Source: Deinococcus fonticola
GTDB taxonomy: Bacteria > Deinococcota > Deinococci > Deinococcales > Deinococcaceae
Direction: 5' to 3'
DNA: 7,903 nucleotides
Assembly: GCF_004634215.1 (NCBI RefSeq)
Contig: NZ_SMMH01000028.1
Location: 37,501-45,403, forward strand
Positions 1-6,318 of this stretch are shown here, piece after piece. The notes under the pieces were generated by a model. That model ran no database searches. It saw only the letters and a program-made list of their open reading frames with translations, and had not been told where the DNA came from. The translations under genes and the position numbers were made by a program. Every line of letters starts with the position of its first letter. Positions within the stretch are counted from its first letter, which is position 1.

Positions 1-1068
1 GTCACGCTGAAGGATGCCTCGCACCGCGTGACCCTGCATAACCGCCAGGGAGCGAGGCAGCGCGACCTCGCCCTGCCGGCGCTGGGTTCGGTGATGGGTC
101 TCTCGGCGCACCAGGACGACGCGGAGGTGTTCATCGGCTTCACGTCGTACCTGTTCCCGACCACGCCTTACCGCGCCGAACTGCCGGGCGGGGAACTGGA
201 AGCGCTGGAACAACCCAGCATCAACCTCGACGTGGACGAGTTCGAGGTCACGCAGGACTTCGCCATCAGCAAAGACGGCACGCGCGTGCCGCACTTCATC
301 ATTGCGCGCCGGGGCCTGAAAAGGGACGGGACAAACCCCACCCTGCTGTACGGGTACGGGGGCTTCAACGCCAGCATGACCCCGGCCTTCAGCCCCGCGA
401 TCCTGGGGTGGCTCGATCGGGGCGGGGTGTATGTGGCGACCAACCTGCGCGGCGGCGGCGAGTACGGCAAGGAGTGGCACGCGGCGGGCACGCTGAACCG
501 CAAACAGAACGTGTTCGACGACTTTATCGCGGTGGCCGAACACCTGATCGAAACCGGCCTGACCAGCCCCGCGCACCTGGGCATTCAGGGACGCAGCAAC
601 GGCGGGCTGCTGGTCGGCGCGGCCATGACCCAGCGGCCCGAGCTGTTCGCGGCGGCCATACCGCAGGTGGGTGTCATGGACATGCTGCGTTACCACGAGT
701 TCACCATCGGCTGGGCCTGGGCCAGCGATTACGGGCGCAGCGACGACCCCGAAATGTTCAGTACGCTGCACGCTTACTCGCCACTGCACAATCTCAAAGA
801 AGGCGTGCAGTACCCCGCCACGCTGGTCACCACCGGCGACCACGACGACCGCGTGGTGCCCGCCCACTCGTACAAGTTCATGAGTGAACTCCAGCGCGTG
901 CAGCGGGCCAGCCCCGGTCAAAGCCCCAGTCACAGCCCCGGCCACCAGCACAGGCCCACCATCATCCGTATTCAGGTGAACACCGGGCACGGTGCGGGCA
1001 AACCCACCGCCCTGCTCATCGAGGAATGGGCCGACGTGTGGAGTTTCCTGGAAAACCACCTGAAGTAG
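1..1068 (+). CDS. Prolyl oligopeptidase (S9A family), C-terminal part, 5' end outside window
   Basis: The frame is open from base 1 and ends at TAG 1066-1068, giving 355 residues of the alpha/beta-hydrolase catalytic domain; the N-terminal propeller lies upstream. The family is a serine peptidase, usually cytosolic, that cuts after proline in short peptides. The catalytic triad is complete. The serine is in GRSNGG (window residue 199, bases 595-597). The aspartate is in DHDDRVVP (residue 282, 844-846). The histidine is in NTGHGAGKP (residue 330, 988-990). The oxyanion-side stretch GYGGFN and the block LRGGGEYGKEWH are also conserved. The Ser-Asp spacing (83) is close to porcine POP (87). The Asp-His spacing (48, against 39) is lengthened by a Ser/Pro/His/Gln-rich insert at residues 301-320. 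A GTG at 28 is only an internal valine. Assignment to S9A is firm; substrate preference is not visible. Confidence 0.95.
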   Translation, partial: VTLKDASHRVTLHNRQGARQRDLALPALGSVMGLSAHQDDAEVFIGFTSYLFPTTPYRAELPGGELEALEQPSINLDVDEFEVTQDFAISKDGTRVPHFIIARRGLKRDGTNPTLLYGYGGFNASMTPAFSPAILGWLDRGGVYVATNLRGGGEYGKEWHAAGTLNRKQNVFDDFIAVAEHLIETGLTSPAHLGIQGRSNGGLLVGAAMTQRPELFAAAIPQVGVMDMLRYHEFTIGWAWASDYGRSDDPEMFSTLHAYSPLHNLKEGVQYPATLVTTGDHDDRVVPAHSYKFMSELQRVQRASPGQSPSHSPGHQHRPTIIRIQVNTGHGAGKPTALLIEEWADVWSFLENHLK

Positions 1069-1154
1069 AGCCTGGGGCCGGGAAGATGCTGGGGTTGAGT
1101 TTTTCTTGTGGCACCTGCCCCGCCGCGCCGGAAAATGTCATCCTGCTGACAAAA

Positions 1155-1196
1155 CAGGGCCAGCGGTTTCCGGTGTGGCCCGGTCAGGAGGCCCTG
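1155..1196 (+). promoter_or_regulatory. Possible leader switch over the 1198 gene's ribosome binding site
   Basis: CAGGGCC at 1155-1161 can pair perfectly with GGCCCTG at 1190-1196, which covers the end of the Shine-Dalgarno and the bases just before the ATG. Alternatively GGGCCA (1157-1162) pairs with TGGCCC (1176-1181), with an inner CGG/CCG, and leaves the ribosome site free. The two folds exclude each other. In GC-rich DNA such pairings arise often by chance and there is no covariation evidence, so this is only a candidate. No ligand or protein site is recognised. The rest of the 1069-1197 spacer shows a short T-run near 1099 but no convincing promoter or terminator. Confidence 0.22.
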
Positions 1197-1197
1197 C

Positions 1198-2772
1198 ATG
1201 ACGACACCCTTGAATGCCCAACCCCTCATCGACTGGTTTTTCGAGAACAGCGGCGCCGCGTCCCTGGGCCGCGCCGTGAACCTGGACGCCGCGACGGTGC
1301 GGCGCGTGCTGGAGGCGGGTCTGCCGCAGCAACTGCGCGCCCTGCTCAGCGCGGCCGACACCCGCCTGGGCCAGCAGCAACTGCGGGAGGCGCTGCGTTT
1401 CATTCCCAGCTTTCCCAGTGTCATGGAAGCCCTGAGCATGGGGGGCGGCGCGCTTGACCTGGAACGCGCCGGCCAGAGCCTGGCGGCCACGCTGCTGCCG
1501 GGGCAGCGCACCGGCCTTCCCGACGCGCTGGCCGCGCAGCACGGCCTGGATCAGGGTTCCCTGCGGCGGCTGTTCGACATGACCCTGCCGCTGCTCATCT
1601 CGCGCCTGGGCTGGCGCGACGACGCGGCGCTGCGCTTCCTGCCGCTGGTGGGCGAGGCGCCCCGCGCCCCGGCGGCCGTGGCGATTCCCACCAACGCCGC
1701 CGTGCTGCCGGCCGTCCGCAGCGCCGAGCAGACCGTCACGTACGGGGGGGCAGCGCGCCGGCGCGGGATGCCGCTGTGGCCGCTGCTGCTGATTCCGCTG
1801 CTGCTGCTGGGCGGGTGCTGGCTGCTGCAACCGCAGAACAACCGCACCACCCAGGCCGAAGCGGCCCAGGCCGCCCGGGAATCCCCAGTCACCTCCGAGT
1901 TCGCGGTGACCTCTCCCGCACCCGGCGCGAACGTCAGCGCCAACGGGTTCAAGCTGGAAGGCACCGGGCCGGTCGGCGGCACCTACACCCTGCGCCGCGC
2001 CGGGCAACAGGTGGGGACGTTCACGGTCGGCAAGGACAACCGCTGGAACGTGGACGTGCTGGACGCCGCCGCTCCTGCCGGGAACGTCATTTATACGTTC
2101 AGGGACGCCAGCGGCAGGGACGTGGCCACCCTGAACGTGAACGCCAGCGGCCCCATCGGGAACACGCCCGTCGAGGTGACGGCCCCCGTGGCCGGCGCGG
2201 AAGTCGAGGCAGGAGGCTTCAACATCACCGGCACGGGCCAGCCGGGCACTACCTACACTGCCTTCGAGGACGGCACGAACATCGGCACCTTCACCAGCGG
2301 CCCGGACGGCACCTGGAGCGTGGACGTGCCTGGCCCTACCTCCGGCCCACACACCTACACCGTGCTCGACGCCAGCGGCAACCGCGTGGCCCGCCTGCCC
2401 GTCACGGTGGCCGCCGCCGGCACCAGCGCCGAGTGCACCGACGCCCTGAACATCAGCCTCAGCGACAACGAAACCGTCAGCGCCCCCTTCCGTTTCGGCG
2501 GGCGCGGCAGCGGCAAAGGGTACACCGTGACCGTGTGGCGCGGCACCGAACGGATCGGTACGCGCGACGTGACCGTGACTGGCGACTGTACCTGGAGTTA
2601 TGCCAGCAACCCCGGTGGGCAGGAAGGCGAGCCGTCCACCGTGCGCTACGAAGTGCGCCCCAGCGGGCAGGACACCGCCGCGCCCCCCGCCGGGCAGGTC
2701 ACCCTGACAGTGTCGGGCAGCGGCACCAACTTCAACGCCCAGGGCGAGTACGTCGCGCCCACCACGAAGTAG
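1198..2772 (+). CDS. DUF937/YidB-like membrane protein with three Ig-like repeats
   Basis: The product has 524 residues. The ATG is preceded by CAGGAGG (1185-1191) at 6-base spacing, so the start is well supported. Residues about 8-150 are a helical, Leu/Ala-rich region with short repeats of the type GLPQQLRALL and TLPLLISRLG, which I read as DUF937/YidB-like (moderate confidence). A Pro/Ala linker follows. RRR at 187-189 precedes one hydrophobic helix at 192-210 (bases about 1771-1827), predicting N-in/C-out topology without a cleaved signal. Outside lie two tandem homologous beta domains (residues about 235-318 and 325-408) sharing VGTFT/IGTFT, a tryptophan-VDV strand and YTxxDASGxxVA. A more diverged third (about 410-508) has Cys413 and Cys464, which could form a disulfide. 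These resemble bacterial Ig-like modules. A surface or periplasmic binding or structural role is inferred; no enzyme motif is seen. Confidence 0.88.
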   Translation: MTTPLNAQPLIDWFFENSGAASLGRAVNLDAATVRRVLEAGLPQQLRALLSAADTRLGQQQLREALRFIPSFPSVMEALSMGGGALDLERAGQSLAATLLPGQRTGLPDALAAQHGLDQGSLRRLFDMTLPLLISRLGWRDDAALRFLPLVGEAPRAPAAVAIPTNAAVLPAVRSAEQTVTYGGAARRRGMPLWPLLLIPLLLLGGCWLLQPQNNRTTQAEAAQAARESPVTSEFAVTSPAPGANVSANGFKLEGTGPVGGTYTLRRAGQQVGTFTVGKDNRWNVDVLDAAAPAGNVIYTFRDASGRDVATLNVNASGPIGNTPVEVTAPVAGAEVEAGGFNITGTGQPGTTYTAFEDGTNIGTFTSGPDGTWSVDVPGPTSGPHTYTVLDASGNRVARLPVTVAAAGTSAECTDALNISLSDNETVSAPFRFGGRGSGKGYTVTVWRGTERIGTRDVTVTGDCTWSYASNPGGQEGEPSTVRYEVRPSGQDTAAPPAGQVTLTVSGSGTNFNAQGEYVAPTTK

Positions 2773-2785
2773 CCAGGAAAAAGCA

Positions 2786-2810
2786 GGGGGAGGCCAGCGC
2801 GGTCTCCCCT
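2786..2810 (+). terminator. Hairpin terminator after the DUF937/Ig-like gene
   Basis: GGGGGAGGCC (2786-2795) pairs with GGTCTCCCCT (2801-2810) over ten consecutive positions with two G-U wobbles and a five-base AGCGC loop. It starts 13 bases after the stop codon. The downstream tail (GTTCCTGTTC) is only moderately T-rich. An A-run (2778-2782) lies just before the stem. Confidence 0.6.
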
Positions 2811-2859
2811 GTTCCTGTTCGCTGCGCCAGTGGGCGGATGCCTTCGCGCCGCCTCTCTC

Positions 2860-2977
2860 CCAGAGCATTTGACAAACGAACAGAGTACTTTTTGTCCGAG
2901 CGGACTGGCACAGCTCCGCAGGAGAGAATGGAGCGATCTGAGGTGCTCTTCCAGAGAGCGCGTAATTCGTGCTCTAG
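2860..2977 (+). repeat. Intergenic structured repeat, copy 1 (diverged)
   Basis: About 118 bases, in the same family and orientation as 6210-6306 and in reverse orientation to 7259-7389. It begins CAGAGCATTTG and ends TGCTCTAG, a degenerate terminal inverted repeat. Stem 1 is GACAAA (2871-2876) with TTTGTC (2891-2896), around a loop containing AGTACTTT shared with copy 2. CCGAGCG follows, then GAGAATGGA (2922-2930). The block GGTGCTCTTCC (2942-2952) sits in a second small stem (TCTG 2937-2940 with CAGA 2952-2955), and GTAATTCG comes before the end. It has no coding capacity. It ends 11 bases before the phosphotransferase start codon, so it lies within that gene's leader or promoter. It resembles Deinococcus small noncoding repeats, recalled rather than searched. 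Confidence 0.72.
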
Positions 2978-2988
2978 CCTGAAGGCCT

Positions 2989-3855
2989 GTGGACACCATC
3001 CTTGCGCCAGAAGCCGACCCCGTGCTTGAGGAGTTTCTCAACAACCTCGTTCCAGACGCCAAACTGATCCGCGCCTGGCCCCTGACCGGGGGCGTGTCGG
3101 CCACCGTGACGGCGCTGGAGTTCGAGCAGCACGGGCAAAGCAGGCGGGTGGTGGTGCGGTGGTACGGCGAGCGGGATCTGGCGGCCAAGCCGAACATCGC
3201 CGCGCAGGAATTCGGGCTGCTGCACTTTCTGCATGGCGCGGGCTTGCCGGTACCGCCGCCCTGGCACCACGCGCCGGGCGTGCTGGTGACTGGGTTCGTT
3301 GAGGGCGAGGGCGGCGTGGAAGGCGCGCCAGACCCGCAGCAACTGGCGCACTTTCTGGCCGGGCTGCACGGGCTGGAGGCCGAAGGGCTGGATCTCCGCC
3401 CACTGCCGGAGGTGGGGCCACCGCCCACAGAGCCGGATGATTCCCTGGCGGAGACGCACATTCGGGAGGCCCTGGCGCACTGCCACCCCCCTCGGCCGGC
3501 AAAACCCGCGCTGCTTCACGGGGATTTCTGGCCGGGAAACACGCTCTGGTACACGGGAAAACTGGCAGCGGTCATCGACTGGGAGGACGCCGCCCTGGGT
3601 GACCCGCTGTATGACGTGGGCATCGCGCGGCTGGAACTGCTGTTCTTTCATGGGCAGGAAGTCATGCAGGCGTTCACGGACGAATACGCCCGCCTGACCG
3701 GGGCGAAGTTGCTGGCGTTGCCCTCCTGGGATCTGCGCGCGGCCCTGCGTCCGTGCGGGTTCCTGGGCTACTGGGGGCATTCGGCACAGCTCGAAGCGCA
3801 GCTGCGCCAGCGGCACGCCTGGTTCGTGGGGCAGGCCACGGCGGCCCTGACCTGA
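2989..3855 (+). CDS. APH/choline-kinase-fold phosphotransferase
   Basis: The product has 288 residues. An in-frame TGA at 2980-2982 means GTG 2989 is the earliest possible start; GAAGG at 2981-2985 is a weak, close ribosome site. The protein has the APH kinase-like fold: an N-lobe with LTGGVSATV (32-40, nucleotide loop), VVVRWY (54-59, Arg57 at the usual Lys strand) and Glu74 in AAQEF. The catalytic loop LLHGDFWPGN has Asp179 and Asn184. VIDWEDAALGDPLYDV (195-210) carries the metal-binding Asp197. All core catalytic residues are present, so an ATP-dependent small-molecule kinase is likely. The family covers aminoglycosides, choline, homoserine, methylthioribose and many unknown substrates; nothing here picks one, and a resistance role should not be assumed. 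The gene follows repeat copy 1 and ends nine bases from the convergent oxidase gene. Confidence 0.9.
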   Translation: MDTILAPEADPVLEEFLNNLVPDAKLIRAWPLTGGVSATVTALEFEQHGQSRRVVVRWYGERDLAAKPNIAAQEFGLLHFLHGAGLPVPPPWHHAPGVLVTGFVEGEGGVEGAPDPQQLAHFLAGLHGLEAEGLDLRPLPEVGPPPTEPDDSLAETHIREALAHCHPPRPAKPALLHGDFWPGNTLWYTGKLAAVIDWEDAALGDPLYDVGIARLELLFFHGQEVMQAFTDEYARLTGAKLLALPSWDLRAALRPCGFLGYWGHSAQLEAQLRQRHAWFVGQATAALT

Positions 3856-3864
3856 CGGCACTGC

Positions 3865-5211
3865 TTACGGCGCGGCGGCCAGGAGTTCCTGCGCGGCCCG
3901 TTCGCCGCTTTCGACGGCGCCGTCCATGTAGTTCATCCAGACGCGAGCGCTTTCGGCGCCGGCCCAGTGAATGCGGCCCACCGGTTCGCGCAGGGCCGGG
4001 CCGAAGGCCGTCCAGACGCCGGGCGTGAACAGCGCCCCGTAGCACCCGCCGCTGTAGGGTTCCGCCGTCCAGTCGCGCTGCACGGTTTCCAGGGGTGTCC
4101 GGGCTAGCGGCCCGAAGTAGCGCGCCAGGTCTTGCAGGGCCAGATCGCGCCGCGTGTCCTGGGGGATGCCGGCCAGGGCGTGGGCGTCCGCGCCCTCGAT
4201 GAAGCCCAGCAGCACGCCGGGGCTGCCCTGCGCGGGGCTGTTGTCGAAGGTGACCGTGACCCGCCCCCGGTCGCTGATCACCATGCCGCTGAGGCCCTCG
4301 TCGCGCCAGAAAGGCCGGTCGTACACCACCATGAATTTGATCACCGCGCCCATGGGTTGCCGCTGCTGAAGCTGCGTGCGCCGGGGCGGCAGCGGCGGCT
4401 CGAAGGGCAGACCGGAGAGCAGGGCGGGCGGCACGGCCACGATCAGGTGCGCGGCGCGGTGTGCCCCACGCGGGGTGTGCACGGTGACCCCCTGCGCGTC
4501 CTGCTCGATGCGGGCAGCGGGTTCTTGCAGGCGCACGTCGGGCAGCGCGTCCGCCAGGCGTTGCGAGATGGCCTGGGCTCCGCCCAGCACGCGCTCTTGC
4601 AGAGCATGGCCGCGGGTCAGGGTGTGGCCGTTGATGCCGCCCCCGTGCGCGGTGTACGTCAGCGCGTGCAGCAGGCTCATCTCGTGGGGCGCGGCACTGA
4701 ACACCGCGCCGGCGTACAGGTGCATCAGGGCGCGGGTCTGCGGCGTGCGGGCGTGGCGCGCGATCCAGGTGTGAAAGGTCTGGGCGTCGAGTCTCTCGGC
4801 ATCCGGCGTGTCCCATGGGGCGTCCAGCGGGACACGGCGGCTCAGCGCCAGGAAGCGGCGTTCCAGCAGGGCGTAATCGAGCAGCACCTGCGGCAGCAAC
4901 GGTGGAATCAGGCCGCGGTACTTCAGGCGCTGTCCACCGAGAAAAGCCAGGTTGTGGCCCGCGTCGTAGGTGGGAAAGGTCTCCAGGCCCAGCTCGCGGA
5001 TCAGGGCCATGATGTGCGGCTGGTTGGGGCCGACCCACTGCCCGCCCACATCCACGTTCACGCCGGTGACGGGCAGGCGCAGGCTGTGTGTGCGGCCCCC
5101 CACGCGCTCCCGCGCTTCCAGCACGCGCACCTGTATGCCCGCCTGGGTCAGGCGGCGCGCTGCCGTGAGGCCGGCAATGCCGGCCCCCACCACGATCACT
5201 TGGGCGTCCAT
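3865..5211 (-). CDS. MAO-type flavin monoamine oxidase
   Basis: The product has 448 residues from ATG 5211. A GTG at 5235 would add eight residues and sits just after GAGGAGGA, so the start is uncertain. The protein oxidises amines with FAD and O2, giving aldehyde, ammonia and peroxide. The Rossmann motif GAGIAG (9-14), Glu32 and GGRT (38-41) bind FAD. The C-terminal half is strikingly like human MAO. It has MGAVIK with Lys292 (MAO-B Lys296) and YSGGCY with Cys390 (MAO-B Cys397, the covalent FAD link). It also has the aromatic pair Tyr391/Tyr428 and the closing stretch HWAGAE...NYMDGAVESGERAA. The C-terminal membrane helix of mitochondrial MAO is absent, so the enzyme should be soluble and cytosolic. 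The substrate is unknown. It lies downstream of the GrpB-family gene on the same strand (72 or 48 bases apart), probably in one transcript. Confidence 0.92.
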   Translation of the reverse strand: MDAQVIVVGAGIAGLTAARRLTQAGIQVRVLEARERVGGRTHSLRLPVTGVNVDVGGQWVGPNQPHIMALIRELGLETFPTYDAGHNLAFLGGQRLKYRGLIPPLLPQVLLDYALLERRFLALSRRVPLDAPWDTPDAERLDAQTFHTWIARHARTPQTRALMHLYAGAVFSAAPHEMSLLHALTYTAHGGGINGHTLTRGHALQERVLGGAQAISQRLADALPDVRLQEPAARIEQDAQGVTVHTPRGAHRAAHLIVAVPPALLSGLPFEPPLPPRRTQLQQRQPMGAVIKFMVVYDRPFWRDEGLSGMVISDRGRVTVTFDNSPAQGSPGVLLGFIEGADAHALAGIPQDTRRDLALQDLARYFGPLARTPLETVQRDWTAEPYSGGCYGALFTPGVWTAFGPALREPVGRIHWAGAESARVWMNYMDGAVESGERAAQELLAAAP

Positions 5212-5252
5212 AGGACAGCTTAACGGCCAGGGCACTCCTCCTCGAGCAGAAA

Positions 5253-5270
5253 TGCCGCGTCGTCACGGCA
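5253..5270 (-). terminator. Weak hairpin between GrpB-family and amine oxidase genes
   Basis: On the minus strand TGCCGTG-ACGA-CGCGGCA forms a seven-pair stem (one G-U) with a four-base loop, followed by TTTCTGCT. It lies between the GrpB-family stop and the oxidase start. It could attenuate read-through or only be an intercistronic stem; the T-tail is poor. Confidence 0.25.
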
Positions 5271-5283
5271 AAAGGCCCGCCTG

Positions 5284-5895
5284 TCAGCCGTCCAGGGCCG
5301 CCAGGGCGCGGGCCAGGATTTCGCGGATCAGCCCGGCTTTGTCATTGTTGTACTGGTACACATACTCGTAATCGCGGTGGGCAATGGTTTTCTTGTGTGC
5401 GCCGTAAGCGCTGCGGTCTGCTTCATTTTCGCGGAGCCAGTCGCGCAGAACCTTGTGCCGTCGGGCCTCGGGGCTGCCGAGCGTCCAGACGTGCAGGTTG
5501 ATGTCGGTGTCCGGCCCTTTGAGCAGGCGGTGCTCGTGCCAGTCGGGTTCGCGGATAGTCAGGCGGTAACCGGCAGCGGTCAGCAGCGGCACATAAGTGT
5601 CCTCGTCGGCGGAGTTTTCCACGCTCAGGTCGATGTCGATGATGGGCTTGGCCGCCAGGCCCGGCACGGAGGTCGACCCGACGTGTTCCAGCGCCAGAAT
5701 CTTCTCGCCGAGCAGTTTCCGGAGGCGTTCCGCTTCGCGCCCGTACAACACAGGCCACTGCGGGTCGTATTCGCGCACCTCGATTTTTCCCGTAAGTTTC
5801 GGCATTCCACCCACGAAGGCCGCTTCCACTTCGGCCCGCGTCGGTGGGTGGTCGGTGGGCATCAACTCGTGGCGCGGGGCTTGATCCTGGGGCAT
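5284..5895 (-). CDS. GrpB family protein (UPF0157, nucleotidyltransferase superfamily)
   Basis: The product has 203 residues, starting at ATG 5895; Met12 (5862) is an alternative start, and neither has a clear Shine-Dalgarno. Family signatures are the strand VREYDPQWPVLYGREAERL (40-58), EHVGSTSVPGLAAKPIIDIDL (70-90) and INLHVW (132-137). A C-terminal helix RDWLRENEADRSAY and the segment YEYVYQYNNDKAGLIREIL follow. GS plus the Asp-x-Asp-like strand (IDIDL) is the nucleotidyltransferase-fold core. The biochemical role of GrpB proteins is not established; in some bacteria the domain is fused to CoaE, but here it stands alone at ordinary length. The first 30 residues are a poorly conserved extension. 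It is the first gene of a likely two-gene unit with the amine oxidase, and it diverges from the 75-residue gene across 90 bases. Confidence 0.9.
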   Translation of the reverse strand: MPQDQAPRHELMPTDHPPTRAEVEAAFVGGMPKLTGKIEVREYDPQWPVLYGREAERLRKLLGEKILALEHVGSTSVPGLAAKPIIDIDLSVENSADEDTYVPLLTAAGYRLTIREPDWHEHRLLKGPDTDINLHVWTLGSPEARRHKVLRDWLRENEADRSAYGAHKKTIAHRDYEYVYQYNNDKAGLIREILARALAALDG

Positions 5896-5954
5896 GGTGC
5901 TGGTCAGTGTTCGCCGGCCCCGGCCAGGTTGTCATCGGCCAAACGCGCTATGGC

Positions 5955-5994
5955 TTCCGGCAGCCTGATGTTTCAGGCTTGAACCGTGCCGGAA
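5955..5994 (+). promoter_or_regulatory. Stacked hairpin across the start of the 75-residue gene
   Basis: TTCCGGC (5955-5961) pairs with GCCGGAA (5988-5994), and directly inside it AGCCTGA (5962-5968) pairs with TCAGGCT (5973-5979) around the loop TGTT. The 5' side is therefore 14 continuous paired bases; the 3' side has an eight-base bulge (5980-5987) holding the first two bases of the GTG start. All 14 pairs are Watson-Crick. In RNA this would bury the start codon and the weak AGG ribosome site (5975-5977), which suggests translational control. As DNA it could instead be a protein site in the divergent promoter region. Confidence 0.4.
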
Positions 5995-6213
5995 GATGCC
6001 CGTGGTGAACTCCTGGACAACCGTTTCGATTATCGCCAGCAGAAAGGCGGGCGCGTGGTCATCACGTGGTACGGGCGGCCCGTGACCACGCTTGCCGGCA
6101 AGGACGCGCAGAAGTTCCTGACGCGCCTGATCGGGCTGGATAGTCACGCCGCGCAACTGATGATGGCCCGCGCGACCGGCAATTTCAGGCGCGGGAACGA
6201 GAAAGGGCGCTAG
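5986..6213 (+). CDS. Small conserved hypothetical protein (75 aa)
   Basis: GTG 5986 is the only plausible start, because an in-frame TGA (5980-5982) lies directly upstream. The 75-residue product, with blocks FDYRQQKGGRVVITWYG (14-30), TLAGKDAQKF and AQLMMARATGNFRRGNE (56-72), resembles an uncharacterised family of small bacterial proteins I recall by pattern, with a basic C-terminal GNFKRGNE-like end. There is no membrane segment, signal or catalytic motif. The end is rich in Arg/Lys (FRRGNEKGR), so nucleic-acid contact is possible but unproven. Its stop codon TAG (6211-6213) lies inside the terminal inverted repeat of repeat copy 2. The start is buried in a strong stem. Confidence that it is coding rests on its family-like composition and tight fit. 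Confidence 0.75.
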   Translation: MPEDARGELLDNRFDYRQQKGGRVVITWYGRPVTTLAGKDAQKFLTRLIGLDSHAAQLMMARATGNFRRGNEKGR

Positions 6214-6306
6214 AGCATTTGCCAGAAGAGCGAAGTACTTTTGGCCGAGCGAAGCGAGTAAATTTGGACGAGCAGGACGAAGAACGGAATTCGCAGACCT
6301 GCGCTA
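6210..6306 (+). repeat. Intergenic structured repeat, copy 2 (short form)
   Basis: About 97 bases from CTAGAGCA (6210-6217) to TGCGCTA (6300-6306, one mismatch from TGCTCTA). Stem 1 is GCCAGAAG (6221-6228) with CTTTTGGC (6238-6245), eight pairs including one G-U. It is followed by CCGAGCGAAGCGAGT (6245-6259) and AATTTGGACG (6261-6270), nearly identical to copy 3, then GCAGGACGAAGAACGGAATTCG. The internal hairpin with GGTGCYCTTCC found in copies 1 and 3 is absent, as if cleanly deleted. The element fills the space between two convergent genes, and its two ends contain their stop codons (TAG 6211-6213 on +, CTA 6304-6306 read as TAG on -). Confidence 0.8.
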
Positions 6307-6318
6307 ACGAAATTCCGT
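6284..6318. terminator. Palindrome at the convergent gene end, possible two-way terminator
   Basis: ACGGAATTCG (6284-6293) pairs with CGAAATTCCGT (6308-6318) with a single bulged A and a 14-base loop. One arm belongs to repeat copy 2; the other encodes the last residues of the phosphoesterase. It could stop transcription from either side. There is no proper T-tract. Confidence 0.3.

Noticed and set aside
1138..2868. Long open minus-strand frame (576 codons) opposite the DUF937/Ig-like gene
   Set aside because: Its translation is a Gly/Ala/Arg/His-rich shadow typical of GC-rich DNA, while the + strand gene has a strong ribosome site, a membrane helix and clear domain repeats.
2989..3855. Calling the phosphotransferase an aminoglycoside-resistance gene
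   Set aside because: Only the general kinase motifs are visible; the fold is shared by many metabolic kinases and nothing marks aminoglycoside binding.
3674..5266. Long open minus-strand frame (530 codons) over the amine oxidase
   Set aside because: It is an Arg/Pro/Ala-rich out-of-frame reading of the oxidase, which has complete FAD and MAO motifs in its own frame.
5377..5982. Open + strand frame opposite the GrpB-family gene
   Set aside because: The minus strand carries clear GrpB signatures; the + reading has no recognisable motif or ribosome site.
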